DNA of 64,000 nt from Gudongella sp964575895 (GCA_964575895.1 CAZNTE010000006.1:1-64000), one strand, 5' to 3'. Counted from the first letter of the stretch, positions 44,039-53,351 are shown. The notes: generated from the sequence alone by a model not told the origin. Made by a program: numbers and translations.

Positions 44039-44926
44039 TCAAATATGTCTTACTCTATTTTTCTTTAAAAATTCAAATTTAGTCTCACTGGCTAAAACGG
44101 ATATCAATATAGCGATACATCCAATTACAAACTTAACAGTAATACTCTCGTTTAATAAAACTATTCCAAGGAAGCTCCCAAATACGGCTTCCAAACTTAA
44201 TATAATAGCAGCATGGGTTGAAGAAGTATACTTTTGAGCAATATTCTGGGTTAAGAAGGCTAACATGGTTGTAAAAATACCTAAATACATAACTGGTAGT
44301 ATCATATTTGAACTTATTGAGTAGATTGGTGGTTCGAAAGTTAATGCTAGAATAAATGCCAGTATTGATGCCACATAAAGCTGTATAGTTGATAACACAT
44401 AGCTATCAACATTTCTTGCAAAATAACCAACAGCTACAATCTGTAGTGCAAATGAAAGGGCGCAAATAAGTGTTAAGAATTCACCATATCCCATTCTTAG
44501 GTTCCCATCTAGACTAAGTATTCCAATGCCAACAAAACACAAAAATGCTCCGAAGAACTCATATGAACTTGGTTTTCTTTTGGTTAGAAACCAGTAAAAG
44601 AAGGGAACCATAACCACATTTGACGCAGTAATAAAGGCTTGAATTCCAACTGTAGTATATTGTAATCCTACAGTTTGGGTTACAAACCCAATAAACATAA
44701 GTAGGCCTACTATTAAGCCAGCCTTAACATCTAACCACTTTGCCTTTTTTAACCTTTTATAGGATACTAAAGTTAAAAAAAATGATGCTACTATAAATCT
44801 AAAAAATAATATGTATAAAGGGGTCATATGATCTAATGCGCCTTTAGTTACAACAAATCCTGAACCCCATATAAATGCAACCACTAATAGTGATAGATCA
44901 GCATATAAAACTTTCTTATCCTTCAT
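44039..44926 (-). CDS. DMT-superfamily transporter with two EamA domains
   Basis: A 295-aa membrane protein with ten predicted helices in two EamA repeats; the opening ADLSLLVVAFIWGSGFVVTKGALDHMTPL and the end of the second repeat LSLEAVFGSFLGIVLLNE are typical. An exporter of unknown metabolite or drug. It precedes the AraC-GH39 gene on the same strand, which may control it (inference). Confidence 0.9.
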   Translation of the reverse strand: MKDKKVLYADLSLLVVAFIWGSGFVVTKGALDHMTPLYILFFRFIVASFFLTLVSYKRLKKAKWLDVKAGLIVGLLMFIGFVTQTVGLQYTTVGIQAFITASNVVMVPFFYWFLTKRKPSSYEFFGAFLCFVGIGILSLDGNLRMGYGEFLTLICALSFALQIVAVGYFARNVDSYVLSTIQLYVASILAFILALTFEPPIYSISSNMILPVMYLGIFTTMLAFLTQNIAQKYTSSTHAAIILSLEAVFGSFLGIVLLNESITVKFVIGCIAILISVLASETKFEFLKKNRVRHI

Positions 44927-44979
44927 CTTTTCATCTCCCTCAGTAGATTATACTCAAAGGATTCATTTTAGACAAGGGA

Positions 44980-45642
44980 TTATAAGTCTTTGGTCCTATA
45001 TATTCCCATGGACAATAGCATTGATAAAGAATATAGAACTATGGCAATAAAAATAATTAACATGATTAAAGTGTAGCTATTAAGTTCTTGCAAGAAATTT
45101 ATAAAGACAATCATTGACTTCTCACCTACAAATCTAAATAATATCCCAGGGGCTATTATTAAAAATATGTAGAATATTTGATTGAAAGCCTTTACTTTTC
45201 CAGTGCTAAAATAGTTAAATGGTAGATAAATTGACATGAATCCCATAATTATTGCCATTGCTACAATTACTTCAACGGGGCTAAAGAATCTTCCCTTTGA
45301 AATTCCTTTGAATGGAGTTAAATCTATGAACTTTGAAATAGCTAAAATGCAAAGGCAAATTAAAATTGAGTAAATTAAAATAAAGGCATATCTACTTATA
45401 ACAACATCTATTCTCTTCACAGGTAGGCTGTTAATAAATGCATCCGAGTCAACCTTTTCATCATATCCAAAGAGTATAATTACACAATAATATGCTATGA
45501 AAAAAGCCAAGTATATGTAAATTATACTACCAATTGCTGGATTTAATAATGTACCAAGACTACCCCAGAATATAAGAAAAAAACTCACTATCCAAATAAT
45601 TTTTTTTGATAAAATAAAATCTTTCAATATTAAAGCTTTCAT
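44980..45642 (-). CDS. ABC-2 family transporter permease, second subunit
   Basis: A 220-aa membrane protein, start MKALILKDFILSKK, with six hydrophobic segments. SDAFINSLPVKRIDVVISRY is the loop motif of the ABC2_membrane_5 group found in GntR-linked ABC sets. AGGTGGGTG places the start at ATG 45642, 12 bp after the previous stop; the GTG at 45654 lies within the ribosome binding site. Last gene of the operon. Confidence 0.85.
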   Translation of the reverse strand: MKALILKDFILSKKIIWIVSFFLIFWGSLGTLLNPAIGSIIYIYLAFFIAYYCVIILFGYDEKVDSDAFINSLPVKRIDVVISRYAFILIYSILICLCILAISKFIDLTPFKGISKGRFFSPVEVIVAMAIIMGFMSIYLPFNYFSTGKVKAFNQIFYIFLIIAPGILFRFVGEKSMIVFINFLQELNSYTLIMLIIFIAIVLYSLSMLLSMGIYRTKDL

Positions 45643-45654
45643 AAAATCACCCAC

Positions 45655-46290
45655 CTATGCGCGCTTTCCATATAAGTATATGGATAATTTAGTTGATAAG
45701 ATAATTAGTCCTAACCCAATAAGAATTCCAAATAATCCACCATATAAACTAAATAACCAATGATTAAAAACCTCTTCAATGTCAGTTGTGCTCATTGCAA
45801 ATGTATTTATTAGAAAAACATAAGTGAAAACCCCAAAAAAACTTGCAATCTTTGGTGGCAATTTATAGTTTAATGGTACAACGAATGATATCAGAATTAA
45901 GAAAAGGATGAAAGAATTTTTCATAGTGTAAATATCAAATAAATCGAAGTTCAAACTGGTGAAAATATTTAGCAATCCCAAATAAAGTGAAGAATAAATC
46001 ATTGAAAAAAGGAATGCTAGTAGTGAAAATACGTACTTACCTCTGACAATTTCTGATTTTGTTGTCGGTAGTGATTGAACATATAGATTAGTCTTAAATT
46101 GGACATCATAACTGAAACTTGTTAGTACCAACATATATGCAAAGGAAAGAACTATGGCCATATACATGTACTTTACGGTAAAATCGAATCCTGACATAGC
46201 CATTAATACCGGTACAAATACTACTAGAAATATTTTGTTATAGGTTCCAAAGGTTACAAGTTTGATGTCTTTCCTTATTAAGGAGAGCAT
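45655..46290 (-). CDS. ABC-2 family transporter permease, first subunit
   Basis: A 211-aa membrane protein related to its neighbour: MLSLIRKDIKLVTFG start, six hydrophobic segments and the loop NLYVQSLPTTKSEIVRGKY. Two half-size permeases with one ATPase make a YtrBCD-like exporter. It starts immediately after the ATPase stop. Substrate unknown. Confidence 0.86.
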   Translation of the reverse strand: MLSLIRKDIKLVTFGTYNKIFLVVFVPVLMAMSGFDFTVKYMYMAIVLSFAYMLVLTSFSYDVQFKTNLYVQSLPTTKSEIVRGKYVFSLLAFLFSMIYSSLYLGLLNIFTSLNFDLFDIYTMKNSFILFLILISFVVPLNYKLPPKIASFFGVFTYVFLINTFAMSTTDIEEVFNHWLFSLYGGLFGILIGLGLIILSTKLSIYLYGKRA

Positions 46291-47142
46291 TTAATTCACC
46301 TTCTTTGTGTAATACATTATATCTTCCAATGACGCTTTCTCTATGATGATACTCTCTTTTGGTAATTCCTTTATGGAATTAATATCATCAATAAGTCCCT
46401 CAAATGCAATCTTAGTCTCTCTTATTCCCAATAGGTTATTTCTTAAGTTTTGACTTAATACATCTGGATCCCCTTTTATAATGTGGTACTTTTCCATTAC
46501 CTCATCTTTGCTTAATGAAAACACTAGGCTTCCATCATTAATATAGGTGATATAATCAGCTATCTTTTCCAAGTCAGTTGTAATATGAGTGGAAAAAAAT
46601 ATTGAAACATTTTCATCCTGTATGATGCTGTAGAGGATATCCAAAATTTCTCTCCTAAAAATCGGATCTAGTCCACTGGTGGGTTCATCCATAATTATTA
46701 ATTCTGCATTATGACTTAAGGCCAGGGCAAGGGAATATTTCATTTTCATACCTTTAGAAAGTTTTTTTATTTTTAAATCAGGATTGAGATCAAATTTTTT
46801 CATATAGTCATTAAATATTTCACTATCCCATTTTGAATAAAAAGGTTCAACTATTGATCTCATTTGCCTCATGGTCATATCTTCATAAAAATGTGACTCA
46901 TCGTATACAAATCCTATTCTATCTTTTATTTCCTTCTCATGTTGGATATGGTCAAGGCCAAACACCTTTATACTCCCACTATCTTTTTTTAATAAATTCA
47001 TAATAAGTTTTATTGTAGTGGTTTTTCCCGACCCATTTGGACCAATAAATCCCATTATGTATCCTTTATCTAACTTGAAGGATATATCTTTAATTTCAAA
47101 TCCTTCCTTGTACTTTTTACTTAAATTTTTTATCTCTAGCAT
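46291..47142 (-). CDS. ABC transporter ATP-binding protein, GntR-linked
   Basis: A 283-aa ATPase. Walker A GPNGSGKTTTIK, signature LSKGMKMKYSLALAL, Walker B LIIMDEPTSGLDP and switch His in FSTHITTD are all intact. It belongs to the YtrB-like group, which acts with small ABC-2 permeases and a GntR/YtrA repressor. The gene follows the GntR gene by 1 bp. Confidence 0.92.
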   Translation of the reverse strand: MLEIKNLSKKYKEGFEIKDISFKLDKGYIMGFIGPNGSGKTTTIKLIMNLLKKDSGSIKVFGLDHIQHEKEIKDRIGFVYDESHFYEDMTMRQMRSIVEPFYSKWDSEIFNDYMKKFDLNPDLKIKKLSKGMKMKYSLALALSHNAELIIMDEPTSGLDPIFRREILDILYSIIQDENVSIFFSTHITTDLEKIADYITYINDGSLVFSLSKDEVMEKYHIIKGDPDVLSQNLRNNLLGIRETKIAFEGLIDDINSIKELPKESIIIEKASLEDIMYYTKKVN

Positions 47143-47143
47143 G

Positions 47144-47518
47144 TTAATCCTCCCTGTAAAGAATAGTCAACATCTCTATTATTTCTTTGTAATCTAATCC
47201 TAGTGACTTACTTTCCATTACCACTAGATTTAGTAGGTCTTCAATCATCTTAAGTTTTTGTTCCTTAACTAGTTCTATGTTTTGAATGGCAACAAAGGTT
47301 CCTTTCCCTTGGATTGTTTCGAGAAAACCATCCTTTTCCAATTCATCATAAGCCCTTTTTGTGGTTATAACTGAAATGTGAAGATCTTTGGCTAAAGCCC
47401 TAATGGAGGGTAGTGCTTCTCCTTGGTCTAAGTCTCCCTTAAGAATGCTTGTTTTGACTTGATTATATATTTGAGTGTAAATCGGGTCTTCTGAGCTATT
47501 TGATATTAGTATTCTCAT
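47144..47518 (-). CDS. GntR-family repressor, YtrA subfamily
   Basis: A 124-aa regulator: GntR winged helix (~10-77, YTQIYNQVKTSILKGDL, LPSIRALAKDLHISVITTKRAYDELEKDG) and a short C-terminal dimerisation helix pair, the YtrA layout that lacks a ligand domain. It is the first gene of the ABC operon and likely binds the inverted repeat at 47554-47578 in its own promoter. Confidence 0.93.
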   Translation of the reverse strand: MRILISNSSEDPIYTQIYNQVKTSILKGDLDQGEALPSIRALAKDLHISVITTKRAYDELEKDGFLETIQGKGTFVAIQNIELVKEQKLKMIEDLLNLVVMESKSLGLDYKEIIEMLTILYRED

Positions 47519-47535
47519 ATGATCAAACCATCCTT

Positions 47536-47578
47536 ACTGTATATATTGTTTATACTGTATATATTATATATGTACAGT
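47536..47578 (-). promoter_or_regulatory. Probable GntR (YtrA-type) operator
   Basis: ACTGTATATA at 47554 and the mirror half TACAGT ending at 47578 form a long A/T-centred palindrome. A third half-site, ACTGTATATA, lies at 47536. The block ends 17 bp before the GntR start, where autorepression would act. Confidence 0.6.
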
Positions 47579-47634
47579 ATAAACCTAAAATATTAACCTG
47601 TCAATAAAATTATATTGCTTTTTTCTCTTGTTGA

Positions 47635-47668
47635 TTGTAAACTATTGTTATAAGGTTTCAGGTTAACA
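47635..47668 (+). promoter_or_regulatory. BirA operator before bioY
   Basis: TTGTAAACT (47635-47643), 16 bp, then AGGTTAACA (47660-47668): the spaced inverted repeat of BirA operators. It ends two bases before the GGAGG of bioY. The BirA encoded next door has the DNA-binding domain needed. Confidence 0.75.
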
Positions 47669-47679
47669 TTGGAGGGCAT

Positions 47680-48225
47680 ATGAAATTATCAATTAAAGAA
47701 CTTGTATACGTTTCACTATTTTCTGCATTAACTGGTATTGGTGCTTTTATCCAAATTCCATTAGGTCCTGTACCCATAACTCTACAAACACTATTTGTTC
47801 TGCTTAGTGGTTTTTTACTTGGACCAAAACTTGCTATTCTATCTCAACTAACCTATGTACTTCTTGGTTTAGTTGGTCTACCAATATTCTCAGGTATGAC
47901 AGGAGGTATACAGTCAGTCCTTAAACCAAGTTTTGGATTTATAATAAGCTTCCTTGTAGCATCATACATCGTTGGATTATTATGTAAGGATGGTAAAAGA
48001 AGTATGTACAGCTACATTATTGCTGGAATAATTGGTACTTCAGTTATGTATATTATAGGTATACCATACATGGCATTTATACTGAATGTGGTTATGAAAA
48101 GTGGATTAAGCTTTATAAGAATCCTTGAAATAGGACTGTTTTTATTCATTCCAGGAGATATCATAAAACTTATAATTGCATCCTCCATAGGGTATAGATT
48201 GAATAGAATTAAAAATTATGATTAA
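47680..48225 (+). CDS. bioY: Biotin transporter BioY (ECF S component)
   Basis: A 181-aa membrane protein with about six helices. IQIPLGPVPITLQTLFVLLSGFLLGPKLAILSQLTYVLLGLVGLPIFSG is read across ~25-73 and is the BioY signature; the late helix carries FIPGDIIKLI. It binds biotin for the ECF module. The upstream BirA box and adjacent birA indicate feedback by biotinyl-AMP. The convergent birA gene shares its terminator. Confidence 0.95.
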   Translation: MKLSIKELVYVSLFSALTGIGAFIQIPLGPVPITLQTLFVLLSGFLLGPKLAILSQLTYVLLGLVGLPIFSGMTGGIQSVLKPSFGFIISFLVASYIVGLLCKDGKRSMYSYIIAGIIGTSVMYIIGIPYMAFILNVVMKSGLSFIRILEIGLFLFIPGDIIKLIIASSIGYRLNRIKNYD

Positions 48226-48227
48226 AA

Positions 48228-48258
48228 AAGACTATTACATCTTTTTTGTAATAGTCTT
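48228..48258 (+). terminator. Bidirectional terminator between bioY and birA
   Basis: A 12-bp stem (48228-48239 with 48247-48258), A-rich before and T-rich after, 3 bp beyond the bioY stop and touching the birA stop. Confidence 0.85.
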
Positions 48259-49234
48259 ATATATATCTATCTTTTTTCCGTATAGAAACCTCACCAGAAA
48301 GAACAGGTTCTAACCCATCTTCAAAACGAACCATCAACTCTCCATTGTGATTGATACTTATAGCTCTACCTTCTCTGGTCATATGACCTTGTACAACTAG
48401 TATATCTTCCCCAATTACTGCAGAGTTATCTCTACAAATATCAAGAGCAGTTTCAAAATCACCAGTAGTTTCAAATGGAATATAAAGCTCATCTAAATGA
48501 TTTAATAGTATACTAAACAGGTGTTTTCTATCAATTTGTTCTCCTGTTTCAATCTTTAATGAAGTTGCTTTCTCCCTTAGATCCTCAGGGATATCATCAT
48601 AGTTATGATTCACATTAATCCCTATACCTAAAACTATGTGATTTATTATTCCCAGCTCACAGTTCATCTCCGTTAGGATACCTGCTACCTTTTTCCCCTT
48701 TACCAATATGTCATTAGGCCATTTAATCGTTGAATCTATTCCTATTTCCTCAAATGCTTGAAAAACTGCAGCTGCAGCTAATAAGGTTAACTTAGCAACC
48801 TTATCAGGTTCAGTTTTTGGCTTTACAATAATTGAAGTGTAGATTCCCTTAGTCATTTTAGAATTCCAGGATCTCCCTAATCTTCCTCTACCTGATGTTT
48901 GCTCTTCAGAAACCACTACAGTACCTTCTTCAACCTTGGGAGCTAGCTCCTTGGCCTTCTTATTAGTAGAATCAATGGTCTTATAATGATATATGGACCT
49001 GCCAATTATTTTCGTCTCCAATTCGTCTTTTATTTCATCGTAATTTATTATATCAGGGCTTGATATTAATCTGTAGCCTTTGTTTGTTACAGATTCGATT
49101 TCATACCCATCTGACATTAATGAATGAATGTGCTTCCAAATAGCTGTTCTACTTAACCCAAATTCCTTAGCTAGTTTACCCCCAGATACAAAATCATCAG
49201 TTTCCTGCAATTTGAATAGAATTTGATGTTTCAT
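48257..49234 (-). CDS. birA: Bifunctional biotin-protein ligase/biotin operon repressor
   Basis: A 325-aa enzyme that makes biotinyl-AMP and attaches biotin to carboxylase carriers. An N-terminal winged helix (~1-62, LAKEFGLSRTAIWKHIHSLMSDG) shows it is the DNA-binding form. The ligase core has SGRGRLGRSWNS, the KWPNDILVKGKKVAGIL lysine loop and GIGINVN. It should repress bioY at 47635-47668. It lies downstream of fni and lcp on the same strand, possibly with them. Confidence 0.95.
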   Translation of the reverse strand: MKHQILFKLQETDDFVSGGKLAKEFGLSRTAIWKHIHSLMSDGYEIESVTNKGYRLISSPDIINYDEIKDELETKIIGRSIYHYKTIDSTNKKAKELAPKVEEGTVVVSEEQTSGRGRLGRSWNSKMTKGIYTSIIVKPKTEPDKVAKLTLLAAAAVFQAFEEIGIDSTIKWPNDILVKGKKVAGILTEMNCELGIINHIVLGIGINVNHNYDDIPEDLREKATSLKIETGEQIDRKHLFSILLNHLDELYIPFETTGDFETALDICRDNSAVIGEDILVVQGHMTREGRAISINHNGELMVRFEDGLEPVLSGEVSIRKKDRYI

Positions 49235-49287
49235 TTTTATTCACCTCATCTAATAAATAGAAGGGTCTTGTTACGACCCCTCCTCAT

Positions 49288-50298
49288 TTAAATCATTTCT
49301 TTCAATTTCCCAGTAATTTTGTATTCTGTACTTCGTAGGGATGGGATGTCTTTCTTTCCTAAAAGCATCATAATTATTTTTATCTTATATATTGTACTCT
49401 CCAGGTATTCCTTTGCATTAGGATACCCTCCATGAATCAGATAAGCTAGCAATTCACCACTTATTCCAGCAATTTCTGCTCCTAAAACAAGAGATTTTAT
49501 TACATCCATGCTAGTCCTTAATCCGCCACTGGCAACAATCCTCAAATCATCTTTCATATCCTTAAGTTGTAGCAAGGCTAATCCAGTTGGAATTCCCCAT
49601 GAGTAAAGTTCAGTAAAGTCCAGTTCATGGTTCCTAAGATTCTCTATTTCAACAAAATTAGTACCACCATATCCTGAAACATCAATATATCTAACTCCAA
49701 CATTGTATAATCTCTGTGCAACATCTTTGGAAATCCCAAAACCTACTTCTTTAACTATAAGTGGTTTATCAATTTCCTTAACTATTGATTCGATATTACT
49801 AAGAATACCCTTGAACTCTCTATCTCCTTCTTCCATGACAAGTTCTTGAGCTAAATTTAAATGAATTTGTATAGCATCTGCCTCTATCATCTCAATAGCT
49901 TTTCTTGCATCCTCTACTGATGCAAATCCATTTAAGTTACTTATTACTATTCCATCAGAACCAATAATTTCTCTAACGATTTTAAAGGATTCCATACTAT
50001 CTTCATCATCAAGAGCAATAGTCTGTGATCCCACAGCCATTGGAATGTTTAGCTCCTTAGCCAGAGTAGCCAGGTCTTTATTTATCTCTTGGGTGAATAC
50101 AGATCCTCCAGTCATTGCATTTATTAATATGGGATAGTTTACCTTTTTCCCAAGAAAGGAAATACTAGTATCAATTTCATCAAAGTTTAATTCAGGCAAA
50201 GCATTATGGGGAAGATAAATATCTCCAAACAGAGTATCCCCCTTAAATGAAGTCTTCAAATAATTCTCTATATGTTCCTTTTTTCTAACTCTTCTCAT
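49288..50298 (-). CDS. fni: Isopentenyl-diphosphate delta-isomerase, type 2 (FMN-dependent)
   Basis: A 336-aa TIM-barrel flavoenzyme interconverting IPP and DMAPP. FLGKKVNYPILINAMTGG, the QIHLNLAQELVMEEGDREF segment, IVKEVGFGIS and the FMN-phosphate-binding VASGGLRTSMDVIKSL are diagnostic. It needs FMN, NADPH and Mg2+ (family knowledge). No other isoprenoid gene lies nearby. It starts 30 bp after the LCP gene. Confidence 0.94.
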   Translation of the reverse strand: MRRVRKKEHIENYLKTSFKGDTLFGDIYLPHNALPELNFDEIDTSISFLGKKVNYPILINAMTGGSVFTQEINKDLATLAKELNIPMAVGSQTIALDDEDSMESFKIVREIIGSDGIVISNLNGFASVEDARKAIEMIEADAIQIHLNLAQELVMEEGDREFKGILSNIESIVKEIDKPLIVKEVGFGISKDVAQRLYNVGVRYIDVSGYGGTNFVEIENLRNHELDFTELYSWGIPTGLALLQLKDMKDDLRIVASGGLRTSMDVIKSLVLGAEIAGISGELLAYLIHGGYPNAKEYLESTIYKIKIIMMLLGKKDIPSLRSTEYKITGKLKEMI

Positions 50299-50328
50299 TA
50301 CTCCACCTCTTTTTGAAATTTTGTGAAT

Positions 50329-51282
50329 CTATTGATTCACTAAGTAATCTCCAAACATCTTCTCCATTAAGGTGTCTGTTTCTTCTTGGTTATGGATGAA
50401 ATAACTAACTAATCCTATATACTCGCCCTTCCCAGGAACTGTAGCAGTTTCCATTGACTCCACATCAATTTTATTGGCACTTATACCAGCTCTTAACATG
50501 AAGGTAATAGGAATATTAGTCTCTACATTATCAAAATAAGTTTCAATAATTTTTGGTAGTTTCAATAGATTTTTAGGTGTTATGGTTTGTTTAACCAGTT
50601 CCTTTAAAAAATACTGTTGGGTTCTAATTCTACCGATATCTCCATCTGGATATCCTACAGTCATATCATTGTTATGTCTAAATCTTATAAAATCATGAGC
50701 GTTTTTACCATCTAAGGTCTGCTCCCCTTTTTTAATATTTATATTCAGTGGAGGATCTGCAGTAGGATCACTGTATATCATAGTAAATGGAACTTCAACT
50801 GTTACTCCACCTATTGCATTCACTAAATCTTGAACAATTTGATAATCAACCTTGACATAATATTCAAGATCAATTCCCAGTAAATGTCTGACTGATTTAA
50901 TAGTTTCCTCTACCCCTCCATAAGCGTGGGCTGCATTTATCTTGTCCATGTTTCCTTTTACTAGGGTCCTTGTATCCCTAGGTATAGAAACTACTGTAAT
51001 CTTACCAGTTTCAATATTTAATTTTGTAAGCATCATGGTATCTGTTCTAGTTCCTTTTGACTTTGCTACATCTTTGGCGTCAACACCCATCATCAGGAAA
51101 ACTATTTCGTTTTTATCTTTTGTTTCACTAGGTTCTTCAACATCTGTTGGCTCTCCAGTTACTTCAGTTGGATCTGTAGCCACAACAGGTTTCTCATCAA
51201 AGAAAGTATCTCCTGCAAGCATATAAAACAGTCCGAAAATAACCAAAGATGCTAAAAAAACAGTTAAAAATTGTTTTTTCAT
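50329..51282 (-). CDS. LytR-CpsA-Psr (LCP) family cell-wall ligase
   Basis: A 317-aa protein with one N-terminal membrane helix and an extracellular LCP domain: FLMMGVDAKD, GTRTDTMMLTKLN, VVSIPRDTRTLV, and FIRFRHNNDMTVGYPDGDIGRIRTQQ with the catalytic arginines. LCP enzymes transfer teichoic acid or other polymers from lipid carriers to peptidoglycan. A Thr/Glu/Pro-rich linker (~35-60) spans the wall. GAGGTG before ATG 51282 overrides the ORF start at 51336. Confidence 0.92.
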   Translation of the reverse strand: MKKQFLTVFLASLVIFGLFYMLAGDTFFDEKPVVATDPTEVTGEPTDVEEPSETKDKNEIVFLMMGVDAKDVAKSKGTRTDTMMLTKLNIETGKITVVSIPRDTRTLVKGNMDKINAAHAYGGVEETIKSVRHLLGIDLEYYVKVDYQIVQDLVNAIGGVTVEVPFTMIYSDPTADPPLNINIKKGEQTLDGKNAHDFIRFRHNNDMTVGYPDGDIGRIRTQQYFLKELVKQTITPKNLLKLPKIIETYFDNVETNIPITFMLRAGISANKIDVESMETATVPGKGEYIGLVSYFIHNQEETDTLMEKMFGDYLVNQ

Positions 51283-51389
51283 AAAACACCTCATTAAATT
51301 TGTACTATATTTAATAATACTATAAAATGTCAACAATTACAATTATTTAGTGGTTTACGATAGTATTACAATTTAGAGACAAAATAGTT

Positions 51390-51417
51390 AATGCTACCCT
51401 TTAAAAAGGATAGCATT
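51390..51417 (-). terminator. Terminator of the PfpI-family gene
   Basis: A 28-bp near-perfect palindrome (one mismatch near its middle) just after the stop; the downstream T content on the minus strand is modest. Confidence 0.65.
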
Positions 51418-51426
51418 AAAATCAAC

Positions 51427-51996
51427 TTATATTTGATCTTCAACAATATCAAGCAATATAGCTTTTTTAATTTCTCTTTTCCTATCTTCACCTTGAAGAT
51501 GCTCGATAATTTTAAGAGCAAAGTAAACAGTAGTTGCTGGTCCTCTGGATGTAATTATATTCCCATCCTTCACTACAATATCTTCCTTTAATTTACTTGC
51601 ACCTAATTGAGAACCAAATCCAGGATAACAAGTTGCAGACTTATTGAATAAAATTCCTGCTTTACCTAATACTATAGGTCCAGCACAAATAGCAGCAATC
51701 AATTTATTTTGTTTGTAGAATTCTTGTACTAACTCAATCACTGTAGAATTATCTCTTAAAGCTGTTGCTCCACCCATACCTCCAGGTATTATAATACCAC
51801 GATAATTACTAACATCCCTCAATTCATCCATGGTTAAGTCCGCCATAACTTTTATTCCATGGGACCCTTGAATTAATTTATCATCTGTGATTGAAACCAT
51901 CACAACTTCTAGACCAGATCTTCTAAGATAATCAACCACTGTCAAAGCTTCAACTTCTTCAAAACCTTTAGCTAACATCACTAATAGCTTACTCAT
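51427..51996 (-). CDS. DJ-1/PfpI-family protein
   Basis: A 189-aa DJ-1/ThiJ-like protein. The nucleophile elbow Cys is in IAAICAGPIVLGKAGIL, an acidic residue stands in AKGFEEVEALT near the start, and the sequence ends in the usual ALKIIEHLQG. Roles in the family include glyoxalase/deglycase-like and chaperone activities; the substrate is unknown. The longer start (GTG 52005) overlaps the GAGGTG ribosome binding site, so ATG 51996 is preferred. It follows the DUF438 gene by 27 bp. Confidence 0.9.
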   Translation of the reverse strand: MSKLLVMLAKGFEEVEALTVVDYLRRSGLEVVMVSITDDKLIQGSHGIKVMADLTMDELRDVSNYRGIIIPGGMGGATALRDNSTVIELVQEFYKQNKLIAAICAGPIVLGKAGILFNKSATCYPGFGSQLGASKLKEDIVVKDGNIITSRGPATTVYFALKIIEHLQGEDRKREIKKAILLDIVEDQI

Positions 51997-52023
51997 ATCC
52001 AACACCTCGAAATTAAAATTGTC

Positions 52024-53253
52024 TTACTCAGTCATCAATCTCTTTTCGCCTTCTAGCAGTTTTAGTGGGGCAATATCCTGGGAAAATTCCAAAGTACCCA
52101 TGAATTCACCTTTCTCATCTCTAACTGCAAAATATTGTATAAGGATAAACTTATCTCCCATTTGGATCCAAAAACTCTCCGAATCCTTTTTGCCTGATTT
52201 AAAATCCTCAACTAACTTCTCAACTACATGGGCACTTTTTGGCGGGTGACAATTTGATACAGTTCTACCAATTATTGCTTTTGTCCTGGCAAAAATTCTA
52301 TCTTTACCATTGGAAAAATACTTAACAATATCGTCTTTATCCACATAGGTAAAGTCTCCTGGAATGTGATTTAACATAAGTTCTAATTCTTTAGAAGATA
52401 GTACGCCAGTCTCGAATTTCACAAATCCACTTTCAGTTATACCTTTTTCTTCTTCTTTCTTTACAACATTAACTCTCTTTAATTCCCACTCCTTTTGGGG
52501 CGGTATTAAAGTATAACCAATCTCATCAGAGCCTTCATAAACTTTTATCCATTCATCCTCAGTAAGTGTTTCTAGGCACATTGGAAATAGTATGCTTTCT
52601 TCCTTAAAAATCATGTCTGTTATTTGAGTTATTGCAGCTTTTACTTTTGCTTCAACAATATCTTTATCTCCAGCATACTTTATTAATGCTGTTTTAGATT
52701 CTTTTATCTTTTCCCTAATCTCATCATCTACTCCCCACATAACCTTAGGTGGGGCTGTTACCCCAGCTTTTTCAAGGAATGGGAATATTAAGTTTTCTTT
52801 TCTACTATAATGTTTATCTATATCCCATAATAAGTTTATGGATTCTATAAGCTTAAACCTGTTTTCATCTCCATCAAATTCCATAAAATTTTCAAGATTA
52901 TCCTTTAGGGAGCCTTCCATAAGTTCAGTCAAAGCCTTGTTCTCTTCCCTCATTGTATAAACTGGATGTCCTGGAATTTCCTCTGCATGATGAATTTCCT
53001 CAATTGATCCCTTGAAAACTTCAGCATGAACATCACATAAGTACTGAATTTCTTCTATGGGTAACCCGTCTTTTACTAGCTGTACTTCCATTCTTGAAAT
53101 TTCAAGAGGAGAAACACCAGCTATTACATCTGCAAATTTTTCCTTAACTTCCTCAACACTCTTCCCTGCATGTAACTCCATAATAACTTCCTTTAACTTA
53201 TCTTGCCTTTCACCATCTGTCATATTCTTTCTGTTATTTATTAATTCACTCAT
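52024..53253 (-). CDS. DUF438-hemerythrin-PAS protein
   Basis: A 409-aa cytoplasmic sensor-like protein: DUF438 (~15-85, LKEVIMELHAGKSVEEVKEKFADVI), hemerythrin-like HHE four-helix domain (~95-240, with EEIHHAEEIPGHP and DKHYSRKENLIFPFLE), and a C-terminal PAS domain (~285-405, containing RTVSNCHPPKSAHVVEKLVEDF). The diiron site and PAS suggest sensing of oxygen or nitric oxide in an anaerobe (inference). Probably co-transcribed with the PfpI gene. Confidence 0.9.
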   Translation of the reverse strand: MSELINNRKNMTDGERQDKLKEVIMELHAGKSVEEVKEKFADVIAGVSPLEISRMEVQLVKDGLPIEEIQYLCDVHAEVFKGSIEEIHHAEEIPGHPVYTMREENKALTELMEGSLKDNLENFMEFDGDENRFKLIESINLLWDIDKHYSRKENLIFPFLEKAGVTAPPKVMWGVDDEIREKIKESKTALIKYAGDKDIVEAKVKAAITQITDMIFKEESILFPMCLETLTEDEWIKVYEGSDEIGYTLIPPQKEWELKRVNVVKKEEEKGITESGFVKFETGVLSSKELELMLNHIPGDFTYVDKDDIVKYFSNGKDRIFARTKAIIGRTVSNCHPPKSAHVVEKLVEDFKSGKKDSESFWIQMGDKFILIQYFAVRDEKGEFMGTLEFSQDIAPLKLLEGEKRLMTE

Positions 53254-53351
53254 CTTATCCCTCCTAAATATACTCAGTATATTATACCCTAATTCATAGT
53301 AAAATAGTCAGATTTAAAATATTTTTTATAAAGAGTCTTCTTACTAAGAAA

